64,000 nt of DNA from DASUKM01 sp036278735 (GTDB lineage Bacteria > Acidobacteriota > Vicinamibacteria > Vicinamibacterales > 2-12-FULL-66-21), in contig DASUKM010000047.1 in NCBI GenBank assembly GCA_036278735.1, forward strand, positions 62,001-126,000. Reading direction: 5' to 3'. The first letter of the stretch is position 1. Each line of letters opens with the position of its first letter. The position numbers and the translations under genes are program-made. Shown piece after piece: positions 8,495 to 17,982 of the stretch. A model generated the notes under the pieces. That model saw nothing but the letters and a program-made list of their open reading frames with translations. It had not been told where the DNA came from and searched no databases.

Positions 8495-9534
8495 GCTGTG
8501 TCGCGGTCGTCACGTCCAGCCCGCCGGTGGCCGAGGGGGGACATCTCGTGATCGCGCGCGCGCTCGTGCAGGCGCTGCGCGAGCATGGCCACGACGCGCA
8601 CCTCGTCACCACGCCGCAGAACCCGTTCGGGCAGCAGGCGTCCGCGTACCTCGCCACGTGGCTCACCAATCTGAGGACCAGCGAGGGCCGCCGGATCGAT
8701 CGGGTGATCAGCCTTCGGTATCCGAGCTACGCCGTCCGGCATCCGCGGCACGTGTGCTGGCTGAATCACACGATGCGCGAGTACTACGATCTGTGGGATC
8801 GCTGGGCATCGGGCCTGACCCGCCGCGGGTTCGTCAAGGAGCGGGTGCGCAAGGCGCTCATTCACGGGGCGGATCATTATCTGCTCGCGCACCACGTGCG
8901 GCGGCTGTTCGTGATCTCGAGGACGGTGCAGCAGCGGCTCGCGATCTGGCCGTCGCTGCGGTCCACCGTTTTGTACCCGCCGGCGCCCCAGCGTCCGTAT
9001 CGCTGCGAGGGCTACGGCGACTATGTCTTCATGGTGTCGCGCCTGACGCCGTTGAAGCGCGCGGATCTGCTCGTGCGCGCGCTGGCGACGCCCGAGGGGG
9101 CGGGCGTGCGCGCCGTCATCGCGGGGGACGGCGACGCCAGGCCCGCGCTCGCGGGATTGATCCGCGAATCGGGCGTCGGCGACCGCGTCACGCTGCTGCC
9201 GCGACTGTCCGACACCGAGATGCTCGATCACCTGGCGCGCTGTCGCGCCGTCTGTTTTCCGCCGTACGACGAAGACTACGGCTTCGTGACGGTCGAGGCG
9301 TTTGCCTCGCGCAAGGCGGTGGTGACCTGCCGCGATTCGGGTGGGCCGGCGGAACTCGTCGTCGACGGGACGCACGGGATCGTCTGCGAGCCCACGGCGG
9401 CGTCGCTCGGGGGCGCGCTCCGACGGCTGATGGACGACCAGCCGCTCGCCGAGCGCATGGGCGCGGAGGCGTATCGCGCCGGCACGGCGTTGACCTGGAG
9501 CGACACGGTGCGGCAACTGCTCGACGTAGAATGA
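8491..9534 (+). CDS. Glycosyltransferase, GT4 family
   Basis: The 347-residue GT-B protein opens MSCVAVVTSSPPVAEGGHLV, the glycine-rich acceptor loop. The C-terminal Glycos_transf_1 domain carries YVFMVSRLTPLKRADLLVRA and the EX7E-type region PPYDEDYGFVTVEAFAS, whose second Glu is in VEAF. The start at 8491 is set by the ATGA overlap with the acyltransferase and by the immediate Rossmann strand. It is likely part of a polysaccharide, glycolipid or O-antigen pathway. Only 31 bases separate it from ttcA. Confidence 0.9.
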   Translation: MSCVAVVTSSPPVAEGGHLVIARALVQALREHGHDAHLVTTPQNPFGQQASAYLATWLTNLRTSEGRRIDRVISLRYPSYAVRHPRHVCWLNHTMREYYDLWDRWASGLTRRGFVKERVRKALIHGADHYLLAHHVRRLFVISRTVQQRLAIWPSLRSTVLYPPAPQRPYRCEGYGDYVFMVSRLTPLKRADLLVRALATPEGAGVRAVIAGDGDARPALAGLIRESGVGDRVTLLPRLSDTEMLDHLARCRAVCFPPYDEDYGFVTVEAFASRKAVVTCRDSGGPAELVVDGTHGIVCEPTAASLGGALRRLMDDQPLAERMGAEAYRAGTALTWSDTVRQLLDVE

Positions 9535-9565
9535 ACACGAGCGCCGGCGAGAAAGCGACAGTCGA

Positions 9566-10321
9566 ATGCCTTACGGATCAGATCTCGAAGCACGCGTGGC
9601 CAAGAAGGTCACGAAAGCGATTACCGAATACGGCTTGATCGAGGACGGCGACCGCGTGATGGTCGGGCTGTCTGGCGGGAAGGACAGCTGGGCGCTCATC
9701 CAGATCCTCGACGTGCTGCGGCGTCGCGCGCCGATCCGGTTTTCGCTCGTGGCCGTGAACATCGATTCCGGCTACGACGGCTATCAGCACGAGCTCATCA
9801 CGAACGCCTGCGCCGCCAAGGGCTGGGAGCTGCGCGTCGAGCACACGACCATCGGCGAGACGATCGACGACATCCTCGACGACGGCGCGACCCCCTGTTC
9901 GCTGTGCGCGCGGCTGCGCCGGGGAGCGCTGTACCGTCTGGCCAGCGAGGTCGGCGCGACGAAGATCGCGCTCGGGCATCATGCCGACGACTTCATCGAA
10001 ACGTTGCTGCTCAACCTGTTTTTTGCCGGCTCGCTGAAGGCGATGCCGGCGCGGCTCGTCTCCGACAACCAGCAGCACGTCGTCATCCGGCCGCTGGTGT
10101 ACGTGACGGAGCGCGAGGCGCGCGCCTACACCCGCGAGTGCCAGCTCCCCGTCATCGGCTGCTGCTGCCCGGCGTGCGGCGACCTCAGCCTGCAGCGCCA
10201 GCGGATCAAGCGCCTGATTGCGGAGCTGGAAGTCGAGCACCCCGACATCAAGAGTTCGATGATCCGCGCCCTCGGCAACGTCGCCAGCCGCCACCTCCTG
10301 GTCTCGGGGGTCAGATCTTGA
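9566..10321 (+). CDS. ttcA: tRNA 2-thiocytidine biosynthesis protein TtcA
   Basis: TtcA thiolates cytidine 32 of tRNA, using an ATP-activated intermediate and a [4Fe-4S] cluster. The 251-residue protein shows the PP-loop SGGKDS (residues 36-41), the CSLC pair near residues 111-114 and GCCCPACGD near residue 197, the Cys residues expected for cluster binding. Length fits the family's short form. The last five residues (SGVRS) and the stop are encoded by the left arm of an inverted repeat (10303-10329), so the natural C-terminus was probably replaced by insertion of the element. Confidence 0.93.
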   Translation: MPYGSDLEARVAKKVTKAITEYGLIEDGDRVMVGLSGGKDSWALIQILDVLRRRAPIRFSLVAVNIDSGYDGYQHELITNACAAKGWELRVEHTTIGETIDDILDDGATPCSLCARLRRGALYRLASEVGATKIALGHHADDFIETLLLNLFFAGSLKAMPARLVSDNQQHVVIRPLVYVTEREARAYTRECQLPVIGCCCPACGDLSLQRQRIKRLIAELEVEHPDIKSSMIRALGNVASRHLLVSGVRS

Positions 10322-10429
10322 TTTTTGCAAGAGTGTCCACTTTTGGTGACACGCAAAGAACAAGATCTGACGCCGTGAACTGACATCTGATTAGGACAAT
10401 CGTGCAAAAAACAAGATCTGACCCCCGAG
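10303..10429. mobile_element. MITE/REP-like element with 27-bp inverted repeats
   Basis: The arms 10303-10329 and 10403-10429 are 27-base inverted repeats with one mismatch (ctcgggggtcagatcttg core). They flank 73 bases that contain a further partial copy of the core (aacaagatctgacg). There is no transposase. The layout matches small non-autonomous elements or REP sequences mobilised by RAYT (IS200-like) transposases. The element overlaps the 3' end of ttcA and the 5' end of the next gene. Confidence 0.75.
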
Positions 10430-11265
10430 TGACGTTTGCGCTGGTGGCGCTGGTGCTGTTCGCCGCCCCCGCCTGGGCGCAACAGCGGCCGCTGGTCACC
10501 GAAGATCCCGAGACGATCGGCGCCGGCCTGGTCCTCATCGAGGGGGGCTTCGAGTACGACCACGACATCTTCTTTCCGGCGTCCGGCCTCACCGGAAACC
10601 TGACCACGGTGCCGACGCTCGGCGTCAGCTTCGGCCTCGGGCCGATCGCCGAGCTGCAGATCGACGGCGGCCTCTACAACCGCCTGGCGGTCACCTCCAG
10701 GCAGCCGGCGCCGCTCTCCGACATGCTCGACTTCACCGGCGATACCACCCACGACGTCGAGGACATCGTCGTCGCGACGAAGATCCGCGTCCTCTCGGAA
10801 ACGCCGACGCGTCCCGCCTTCGGCCTGCGCTTCGCGACGCGGCTGCCGAACGCCGGGAACGAAAGCGGCCTCGGCCTCGACACGACCGATTTCTACGTGT
10901 ACGGCCTCGTGGGCAAGACCGTCCAGTCGGTGCGCATCGTCGGCAACTTCGGTCTCGGGATCCTCGGCGAGCCGACCCGCGGCGACAGTCAGAACGACGT
11001 GCTCGCCTACGGCATCTCGGTCGCGCGCGCGGTGCGGCAGGGGGTCGAAGTGGTCGGCGAGATCAACGGACGCGCGAGCACGCGGAGCGGCGTCCCTCCC
11101 GTGGGCACGGAAAGCCGCGCGACGATGCGCGTGGGCGGCCGGATCACGCGCGGCACCGTCCGGCTCGACGCGGGCCTGCTGCTGGGGATGACGTCGCGCG
11201 ACCCGGGCGTCGGATTCACGGCGGGCGCGACGTGGGTCTTCCGCGGTTTCACGATCGCCCCCTGA
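10402..11265 (+). CDS. Predicted secreted/outer-membrane beta-barrel-like protein
   Basis: The 287-residue protein has an N-terminal signal peptide with a hydrophobic core (VTFALVALVLFAAPAWAQ, cleavage after AWA). Many alternating hydrophobic/polar strands with glycine turns follow, and it ends VFRGFTIAP. It resembles the transporter/phenol MetA-like outer-membrane proteins, but no family can be fixed. The GTG at 10402 and the positively charged n-region (QKTRSDPR) lie inside the inverted-repeat element. A second GTG at 10429 gives a shorter form without those charges and may be the ancestral start. Confidence 0.7.
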   Translation: MQKTRSDPRVTFALVALVLFAAPAWAQQRPLVTEDPETIGAGLVLIEGGFEYDHDIFFPASGLTGNLTTVPTLGVSFGLGPIAELQIDGGLYNRLAVTSRQPAPLSDMLDFTGDTTHDVEDIVVATKIRVLSETPTRPAFGLRFATRLPNAGNESGLGLDTTDFYVYGLVGKTVQSVRIVGNFGLGILGEPTRGDSQNDVLAYGISVARAVRQGVEVVGEINGRASTRSGVPPVGTESRATMRVGGRITRGTVRLDAGLLLGMTSRDPGVGFTAGATWVFRGFTIAP

Positions 11266-11324
11266 ACCCATCCTTACGATTTTTCTGTATAGTAGCGCCA
11301 CAGTTTCAGGAGGCTGGGGGCGCT

Positions 11325-14300
11325 ATGACGTTGAGCGGGCGTACGCGGTGGAATGTGCTCTTCGGGTTCTGTCTCGCGCTGGCAGGTTCGGCGGCGCTGC
11401 TTGCGCAACGCGGCGGCCCCCCGGGACCCCAGGTGACGAGCACGCCGCAGCCGCTGCGGTTCCGGTACATGGGGCCCGCGCCGGCGGGCCGGATTGCGTC
11501 GGCCGTCGGCGTGCCGGGCGATCCGAACACCTACTATCTCGGCTCGGCCTCCGGCGGCGTGTGGAAGTCGACCGATGGCGGCCACACGTTCGAACCCATC
11601 TTCGACGAGCAGGACGTTGCGGCGATCGGCACGATGGCGATCGCCCCGACGGCCCCGAACACGGTCTGGGTCGGCACCGGCGAGCCGTGGGTGATCCGCC
11701 CGAGCGACGTCATCGGCGACGGTGTCTACAAGTCGACGGATGCGGGGGCGACCTGGCAGCACATGGGGCTGGTCAACACCGGCCGCATCGCCCGCATCGT
11801 CGTGCACCCGACCAATCCCGAGATCGTGTACGTCTGCGCGGAAGGGCGGCTGACGGGTCCGCAGCAGGAGCGCGGCGTGTTCAAGACGACCGACGGCGGC
11901 GCGCACTGGCAGCGCGTGCTGTTCGTCGACGAGCACACGGGCTGTTCCGGGCTCTCGATCGATCAGCAGGATCCGAACACGCTGCTCGCCGGCACGTGGC
12001 AGGTCGAACAGCGCACCTGGGTCGAGGCGAGCGGCGGCCCCGGCAGCGCGGTCTACATCTCGCACGACGGCGGCGCGAAGTGGGCAAAGGTGACCGCCGG
12101 CATGCCGAAGCCCCCCGTCGGCAAGATCGACGTCGCCATCGCCCCGTCGAGCGGCAAGCGGATGTACGCGCTGATTCAGACGCCGAATCAGGGCTCCCTC
12201 TGGCGCTCCGACGACGCCGGCGTCAACTGGACGGCCGTGAGCTGGGATCGCTCGCTCATCGGGCGCGCCGGCTACTACATCCGGCTGATGGTGAACCCGA
12301 AAAACCCCGACGACGTGTTCATCGCGAGCAGCAGCTTCCATCGCTCTCAGGACGGCGGCAAGACCTTCAGCGGCAACGGCGGCGCGCCGTTCGCCTACAC
12401 GCAGGGGCAGGCGAGCTGCGGCGATTGCCACGACATCTGGATTGATCCGAAAGACCCCGTCCGCTACGTCCTCACCGACGACGGCGGCGCGAACATCAAC
12501 ACGCGCGAAGGGCAGGTGCGCGTCTCGCTGCCCAACGGCCAGATGTACCACGTGTTCGTCGACACGCGCGTGCCGTACTGGATCTACAGCAACCGTCAGG
12601 ACGACGGGACGATGCGCGGACCGTCGACGGTGTCGGAGTCGACGGGTAGCGGCCGGCTGCCGGAAGGCAGCCTCATGCCGAGCCCGCCGCCGTTCGTCGG
12701 ACGCGGGCGCCAGGCCGCCCCGCCGGCGGCGGCCGCCGGACGTGGCGGGCGCGCGGGAGCGGCGGGTGCTCGCGGTCGCGGCGCCGCGGCGCCGGCCTTT
12801 GGCGGCTTTGGCCGAGGACGCGGGGGGCCCGTGCTCCAGTGGCAGCCGAACATCGGCGGGTGCGAGTCCGGTTTCACGATTCCCGATCCTGTCGATCCGG
12901 ACATCGTGTGGGCGAGCTGCTACGGCAACAAGCTGACGCGTTGGGATGCGAAGACCAATACGGCGCGATCGGTCGAGCCGTGGATGATCTCGCTCGATTC
13001 GCCTCCCAACGAGGCGCGGTACCGCTGCCACTGGACGGCGCCGCTCGCGATCGATCCGTTCGATCACGACACCGTGTACTACGGCTGTCAGATGATCCTG
13101 AAGACCAGCAACGCCGGCCAGTCGTGGACGGAGTTCAGCCCGGATCTGTCGACCAAGGATCCGTCGCGCATCGTGTCGAACGGCGGCCTCGTGGGCGACA
13201 ACCTCGGGCAGTACGACGGCGAGGTGGTCTGGGCGATCGCCCCCTCGACGGTTCAGAAGGGGCTGATCTGGGCGGGCACCAACGACGGCAAGCTGTGGTA
13301 CACGAAGGACGGCGGCGCGAACTGGAACGACGTGTCGAAGAACCTGACCGGCGTGGCGCCGTGGGGCACCTTCAACGTGATCGTCCCCTCCACGTTCGAC
13401 GCGTCCACCGCCTACGTCGCACTCGACTATCACCTGCTCGACGACAACAAGCCCTACATCTTCAAGACCACGGACATGGGACAGACGTGGACGAAGATCA
13501 ACGGCAACATCCCGACGGGCCATCCGCTCGACTACGTGCTGTCGCTCGCGGAAAACCCGAACAAGAAGGGGATGCTGTTTGCGGGCACCGGCCACGCGTT
13601 CTACTACTCGATGGACGATGGCACGACCTGGACGCACTTCCGGGACGGATTGCCCCCCGCGCCGGTGAGCTGGATTGCGGTCGAACCGCGCTTCCACGAC
13701 GTGGCGGTCTCGACGTACGGGCGCGGCCTGTACATCCTCCCGAACATCACGCTGCTCGAGCAGACGGGACAGACCGCGGCGCCGCCGGCGACGACCACGC
13801 AGGTGTTCGTGCCGGCGCCGATGATCCGGCAGGCGCGCAGCGCGTTCGAACAGTTCGGCCGTCCGCACTTCACGTTCAACATCGCCTCGGCGCCGCAAGG
13901 TCCGGTCACGCTCGAGATCCTCGACGCCGGCGGCAAGCAGGTGCGCAAGGCCGAGATCCACGCGCACGCGGGGCTGAACGGCGCCGACTGGGATCTGCGG
14001 TACGACGGGCCGGCGCTGGTCGCGTTGCGCACGACGCCTCCGGAGAACCCGCACATCTGGGAGGAGCCGCGCTTCAAGAACACCGACATCCGCCGGATCA
14101 CGCACTGGGGCATCACGCCGCAGACGGGGGTCCCGATGGCGGCGCCAGGCAAGTACCAGGTGCGCTTCACCATCGACGGCAAGCAGTACACGCAGCCCTT
14201 CGAGGTGCTGAAGGACCCGGCCATCCCGAGCTCCACTGCCGATCTCGTCTTGTCGACGCAGACGCAGGTGCGCATCCGCGACGACATCACGCAGACCTCC

Positions 14301-14732
14301 GACATGGTCAACGAGATGGAGGTCTGGCGGAAGCAGATCGAAGATCAGCGCAAGGCGCACGCCGGCAAGGCCTCGATCGTCAAGGCGCTCGACGATTTGA
14401 ACCAGACGATCCTCGACGTCGAGTTGAAGCTGGTCACCAAGTCCGAGATGCTCAGCGACGACAAATATTTCCCCGAGGCGTATCGGGTCTACATGAATCT
14501 GATCTGGCTGAGCGGCGGCGTCGGACAGGGGGCGAGCGACGAGGCGGGCAGTGTCGACTACAAGCCGACCGATACGCAGATGCAGGTGCTCGGCGTCATC
14601 GAGAAGGAGCTGGCCGACGCGAAGACCGGCTTCGAGAAGCTGTCGTCGACGGATCTGCCGGCGTTCAACCGCACGATGGCCGGCAAGCTGCCGCCGATTG
14701 GCGGCCAGCCGAACGGAGGAGCCCGGCGCTGA
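11325..14732 (+). CDS. Secreted BNR/VPS10 (sortilin-like) multi-repeat protein
   Basis: This 1135-residue protein has an N-terminal signal segment (residues 7-27, ending ALLAQ). Long arrays of Asp-box/BNR repeats follow (GGVWKSTDGGHTFEP, GVYKSTDAGATWQH, VFKTTDGGAHWQR, KLWYTKDGGANWND), forming beta-propellers as in sortilin/VPS10 and the exo-alpha-sialidase/xyloglucanase superfamilies. The C-terminal third holds a FlgD-like beta domain and a helical end. Residues ~455-505 are an Ala/Gly/Arg-rich insertion (GRGGRAGAAGARGRG). A ribosome-binding site AGGAGG lies upstream and a TATAGT -10-like box at 11288-11293. Substrate is unknown; it is often annotated as glycosyl hydrolase. A paralogue is at 43715. 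Confidence 0.87.
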   Translation: MTLSGRTRWNVLFGFCLALAGSAALLAQRGGPPGPQVTSTPQPLRFRYMGPAPAGRIASAVGVPGDPNTYYLGSASGGVWKSTDGGHTFEPIFDEQDVAAIGTMAIAPTAPNTVWVGTGEPWVIRPSDVIGDGVYKSTDAGATWQHMGLVNTGRIARIVVHPTNPEIVYVCAEGRLTGPQQERGVFKTTDGGAHWQRVLFVDEHTGCSGLSIDQQDPNTLLAGTWQVEQRTWVEASGGPGSAVYISHDGGAKWAKVTAGMPKPPVGKIDVAIAPSSGKRMYALIQTPNQGSLWRSDDAGVNWTAVSWDRSLIGRAGYYIRLMVNPKNPDDVFIASSSFHRSQDGGKTFSGNGGAPFAYTQGQASCGDCHDIWIDPKDPVRYVLTDDGGANINTREGQVRVSLPNGQMYHVFVDTRVPYWIYSNRQDDGTMRGPSTVSESTGSGRLPEGSLMPSPPPFVGRGRQAAPPAAAAGRGGRAGAAGARGRGAAAPAFGGFGRGRGGPVLQWQPNIGGCESGFTIPDPVDPDIVWASCYGNKLTRWDAKTNTARSVEPWMISLDSPPNEARYRCHWTAPLAIDPFDHDTVYYGCQMILKTSNAGQSWTEFSPDLSTKDPSRIVSNGGLVGDNLGQYDGEVVWAIAPSTVQKGLIWAGTNDGKLWYTKDGGANWNDVSKNLTGVAPWGTFNVIVPSTFDASTAYVALDYHLLDDNKPYIFKTTDMGQTWTKINGNIPTGHPLDYVLSLAENPNKKGMLFAGTGHAFYYSMDDGTTWTHFRDGLPPAPVSWIAVEPRFHDVAVSTYGRGLYILPNITLLEQTGQTAAPPATTTQVFVPAPMIRQARSAFEQFGRPHFTFNIASAPQGPVTLEILDAGGKQVRKAEIHAHAGLNGADWDLRYDGPALVALRTTPPENPHIWEEPRFKNTDIRRITHWGITPQTGVPMAAPGKYQVRFTIDGKQYTQPFEVLKDPAIPSSTADLVLSTQTQVRIRDDITQTSDMVNEMEVWRKQIEDQRKAHAGKASIVKALDDLNQTILDVELKLVTKSEMLSDDKYFPEAYRVYMNLIWLSGGVGQGASDEAGSVDYKPTDTQMQVLGVIEKELADAKTGFEKLSSTDLPAFNRTMAGKLPPIGGQPNGGARR

Positions 14733-14744
14733 ACGCGCGCGCCG

Positions 14745-16370
14745 CTAGGGCGCGATCTCGTAAAAACGGTTGACCGCGGCGATCTCGTCCGACGATCGCT
14801 GCGGCGACCAGCCCAGTTCTTCTCCGGCGACCCGCGCGGCAGCGTGCACCACGTCGTCGCCCGGGTGGCCCGCCGCCCCCAGTTCCGTCCGCCTGATCAC
14901 CACATCGGCCAGCGTCTGCGCCATCTCGTGGCGGATGGTGTGGACCACTTCCGCGCCGACGTTGGGGCGTCCCGCGGCCAGCGGCATCCGCCAGTCGGAT
15001 CGCTCGGCCATCAGCTCGATGATCGGCACGCACCGGTCGCCGTAGGTGACGATCAGGTGCAGGATCGTCGCGGGCGCCAGTTCCAGCGACACCGCGCGCG
15101 CGGCTTCGATCGCGAGGGCCTCGTGGTCGGCAATCCCGGCACCCGGCAGGGGCTGTTCCGCGACGCCCGACAGCCGGATCGAGCGGCCCAGCCGTCGCGC
15201 GGCGCGCTCGACGACGCGGGCGGCGACGCCGCGGGCGGTCGTGTACTTGACGCCCACGACCGTCATGGCCCCCGGTGCCCCTTCGCCGGCGTGATCGAGA
15301 ATCTGCGGAGAGGACATCAGCTCGGGGCGGCCGCCGCGCCCTTCGATGGCGGGTACGATCCCGCGGTGGACGAGCCACACGTCGTCGACCGCGAGCCGCA
15401 GCGTGGGGAACGCCGTGTTGGCGTCGCGGACGAACGATTCGAGTTCGGAGGCGGTGACGCCGACATCGTCCGGCGCGCGGAATTCTGGCGACTGGCTCGT
15501 GCCGACGAGCGCGCGGCCGTGCCAGGGGACGAGCGTCAACATGCGCCCGTGCGCGTCGGGCGCGGCGAGGGCGATGTCGTTCGCCGGCCGGCGCGTCACG
15601 AGGTTCATCGCCTTGAGGAGCCGCAGATCGCGTTTGACGCCGAAGCGGCGCATCACGTCGCCGGCCCGGCTGCCGGCGGCGTTGATCGTGAGGGTCGCGC
15701 GGACGTCCGCCTCGGCGTTCGTCAGCGCGTCGCGGACGCGCATGCCGGCGATCCGGTCGCCGTCGCGGAGAGGATCGAGCGCTTCCACGTAGTTCGCGAG
15801 CGCGGCGCCCGCGGCGTCGGCCGCTTCGCCGAAGGCGAGGGTGAGGCGATCGGCCGCGACCATCTGGTAGTCGTACCACATCGCGCCGCCGGTCAAGCCG
15901 TCCTGCCGGACGCCGGGAAACAGCTTGAGCGTGGCGGCGCGCGACACCAGGCGGGCGGCGGGGAGGTGCAGCTCCGGTTCGACCCCGTCGTTGCGATCGC
16001 GCGCGAGCCAGGCGTCGATCGCGAAGGCGGCGCGCAGCGCGAGCCGATTCCTCGTGGCCGAGTGGTACGTCCCGATGATGAAGGGCAGCGGCCGGAGCAG
16101 CCGCGGGGCGAGGCGCGCGAGCGCGCGCCGTTCGCGGATCGCTTCGCGCGCGCGCCGGAGGCTGGCGGACTGGAGCGCGCGGAGCCCGCCGTGCGCGGTT
16201 TTCTGGTGATTGAAGGAGAGGCCGCTGCCGAAGTCGGCGGCCTCGACGAGCGCGACCCGGAGGCCGCGGCGCGATGCGTTGGCCGCGATCGCGAGACCGT
16301 AGATGCCGCCGCCGATCACGAGCAGATCGTGTGGGCCGGCCGTGAGGCGATCGAGATCGCGGACGCGCAT
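14745..16370 (-). CDS. glpD: FAD-dependent glycerol-3-phosphate dehydrogenase-like protein
   Basis: The 541-residue protein starts with an FAD-binding VIGGGIYG (residues 18-25), then the DAO fold with SRRGLRVALVEAADFGSGLSF. The C-terminal DAO_C-like domain (HLIVTYGDRC) matches GlpD. The family oxidises sn-glycerol-3-phosphate to dihydroxyacetone phosphate and passes electrons to quinone at the membrane. No glpK or glpF is nearby. A GlpA/GlpD-like dehydrogenase of altered specificity is possible. It is divergent from the methyltransferase at 16401 across only 30 bases. Confidence 0.82.
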   Translation of the reverse strand: MRVRDLDRLTAGPHDLLVIGGGIYGLAIAANASRRGLRVALVEAADFGSGLSFNHQKTAHGGLRALQSASLRRAREAIRERRALARLAPRLLRPLPFIIGTYHSATRNRLALRAAFAIDAWLARDRNDGVEPELHLPAARLVSRAATLKLFPGVRQDGLTGGAMWYDYQMVAADRLTLAFGEAADAAGAALANYVEALDPLRDGDRIAGMRVRDALTNAEADVRATLTINAAGSRAGDVMRRFGVKRDLRLLKAMNLVTRRPANDIALAAPDAHGRMLTLVPWHGRALVGTSQSPEFRAPDDVGVTASELESFVRDANTAFPTLRLAVDDVWLVHRGIVPAIEGRGGRPELMSSPQILDHAGEGAPGAMTVVGVKYTTARGVAARVVERAARRLGRSIRLSGVAEQPLPGAGIADHEALAIEAARAVSLELAPATILHLIVTYGDRCVPIIELMAERSDWRMPLAAGRPNVGAEVVHTIRHEMAQTLADVVIRRTELGAAGHPGDDVVHAAARVAGEELGWSPQRSSDEIAAVNRFYEIAP

Positions 16371-16400
16371 GCGGCGGATAGTATTCTATAGTAGTCGGTC

Positions 16401-17165
16401 GTGTCCGATCTCACGACCGCGCGCGTGCGCGACTACTGGAACCAGCACATTCACGACCTCGAGATCACCCGCCATCCGGCCGGGTCTCCGGGGTTCTTCG
16501 CCGATCTCGACCAGTATCATTTCGAGAAGCTTCATCACCTGCTGCGGCTCGTCGATTTCGACGGGCACCGCGGCCAGCACGTGCTCGAGGTGGGCTGCGG
16601 CGCGGGGACGGATCTCGCGCGGTTCGCGCGCGGCGGTGCGATCGTCACCGGCGTCGACCTGGCCGCATCGGCGATCGCGCTCGCCCGGCAGAATTTCGCC
16701 CAGCAGGGGCTCGAGGCGGATCTGCGCGAAGCCGACGGCGCCCACCTGCCGTTTCCCGACAACGCCTTCGATTTCGTCTACGCGCACGGCATCGTCCAGT
16801 ACGCCGCTGACGGGGCGGCGGTCGTGGCCGAGTGCCGGCGGGTCCTGAAGCCGGGCGGGGAGGCGGTGTTCCAGGTCTACAACCGGGTCTCGTGGCTGAA
16901 CGCGTTGTCGAAGCTGATGAAGGTGCCGCTCGAGCACGAGGACGCCCCGGTGCTCCGCAAGTACAGCGCGGCGGAGTTTCGCGCGCTGCTCTCGGGATTC
17001 AGCCGCGTCCGGATCGTCGAGGAGCGGTTCCCCGTCAAGTCGCGGCTGCACGGCGGCTGGAAGGGGACGCTCTATAACACCGTGTTCGTCGGGGCGTTCA
17101 ACGCGCTGCCGCGGTCCCTCGTCCGGCGGTTCGGGTGGCATCTGCTCGCCTTCTGCCGCAAATGA
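16401..17165 (+). CDS. SAM-dependent methyltransferase (class I)
   Basis: The 254-residue protein has motif I HVLEVGCGAGTDLARFA near residue 62, then GVDLAASAIALARQNF and DGAHLPFPDNAFDFVYAHGIVQY, a standard Methyltransf_11 core. Its stop overlaps the ATG of dapF (ATGA). The GTG start lies nine bases after a TATAGT hexamer (16387-16392), so the mRNA may be leaderless. The target molecule is unknown; small-molecule or quinone/lipid methylation is equally possible. Confidence 0.83.
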   Translation: MSDLTTARVRDYWNQHIHDLEITRHPAGSPGFFADLDQYHFEKLHHLLRLVDFDGHRGQHVLEVGCGAGTDLARFARGGAIVTGVDLAASAIALARQNFAQQGLEADLREADGAHLPFPDNAFDFVYAHGIVQYAADGAAVVAECRRVLKPGGEAVFQVYNRVSWLNALSKLMKVPLEHEDAPVLRKYSAAEFRALLSGFSRVRIVEERFPVKSRLHGGWKGTLYNTVFVGAFNALPRSLVRRFGWHLLAFCRK

Positions 17166-17950
17166 GGCTCGTCAAGGCGCACGCCTACGGGAACGACTTC
17201 CTGCTGGCCGAAGCCGGCGGGCTCGACGCCGGTCGCGAGCTGCCGTCGCTCGCACGAGCGCTGTGCGAGCGGCATCGCGGCATCGGCGCCGACGGCCTGA
17301 TCGTGTTTCAGGAGACGGCGGGCGGCGCGGACATGCAGCTCCTCAACGCGGACGGGAGCGCGTCGGAGATTTCCGGCAATGGCATCAGATGCCTGGCCGC
17401 GTGCCTCGCGGGGCGGCGACGCCTCGCGCCGGGAGACGCCGTGACGATCGAGACGGACGCCGGCCGCAAACGGCTGGAGCTGCTCGGCGTCGACGGTGCG
17501 CAGGCGACGTTCCGCGCCGCGATGGGACCACCCGTGGACGTGCGGCAGCAGCGGCTCGACGTCGAGGGGCGCCAGGTCGACGTCGTCACGCTGCGGGTCG
17601 GCAATCCCCAATGCGTCGTGCTCGGCGAATCGTCGCCGGCGCGGCTGCAGGATCTCGCGTCGAGGCTCGCGGTCCATTCGGCGTTTCCCGAGGGCACGAA
17701 CGTGGAGCTGGCGCGTGTCGAGGCGCCCGATCGCGTGTCGATCCTGATTTGGGAGCGCGGGGTGGGCCCGACGGAAGCGTCGGGCACCGGCGCGTGTGCC
17801 GCGGCGGTCGCCGCGGCGGCCTACGGCGGGGCCGCACGCGACGTGGTCGTCAGCGCGCCCGGCGGCGCCCAGCGCGTCGAATGGCGGGATGACGGTTTGT
17901 ATCTGACCGGTTGGGCGGAAGTGCTGGCCGAGATCACCTGGCTGCCGTAG
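17162..17950 (+). CDS. dapF: Diaminopimelate epimerase DapF
   Basis: DapF converts LL- to meso-diaminopimelate for lysine and peptidoglycan synthesis. The 262-residue protein begins MRLVKAHAYGNDFLL, the family hallmark. It carries both catalytic cysteines, in SGNGIRCLAA and in TGACAAAVA (PTEASGTGAC). The start is chosen from the ATGA overlap and the conserved N-terminus. Its stop TAG lies within a dispersed palindrome (17947-17981), which may also end transcription from both convergent genes. Confidence 0.94.
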   Translation: MRLVKAHAYGNDFLLAEAGGLDAGRELPSLARALCERHRGIGADGLIVFQETAGGADMQLLNADGSASEISGNGIRCLAACLAGRRRLAPGDAVTIETDAGRKRLELLGVDGAQATFRAAMGPPVDVRQQRLDVEGRQVDVVTLRVGNPQCVVLGESSPARLQDLASRLAVHSAFPEGTNVELARVEAPDRVSILIWERGVGPTEASGTGACAAAVAAAAYGGAARDVVVSAPGGAQRVEWRDDGLYLTGWAEVLAEITWLP

Positions 17951-17981
17951 GCCGGGTCGTTAGACCTTCTTCAGACCCGGC
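17947..17981. repeat. Dispersed palindrome (gtaggccgggtc…gacccggc), possible two-way terminator
   Basis: The gtag start followed by an 8-bp stem gccgggtc/gacccggc lies between convergent dapF and the lipoprotein gene. Related copies are at 23343-23366 and 41665-41688, each also just after a gene end. This copy has a longer loop than the others. Confidence 0.65.
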
Positions 17982-17982
17982 G

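Noticed and set aside
10402..10428. Protein-coding role for the whole inverted-repeat element
   Set aside because: No transposase or complete frame; only its arms contribute codons to neighbours.
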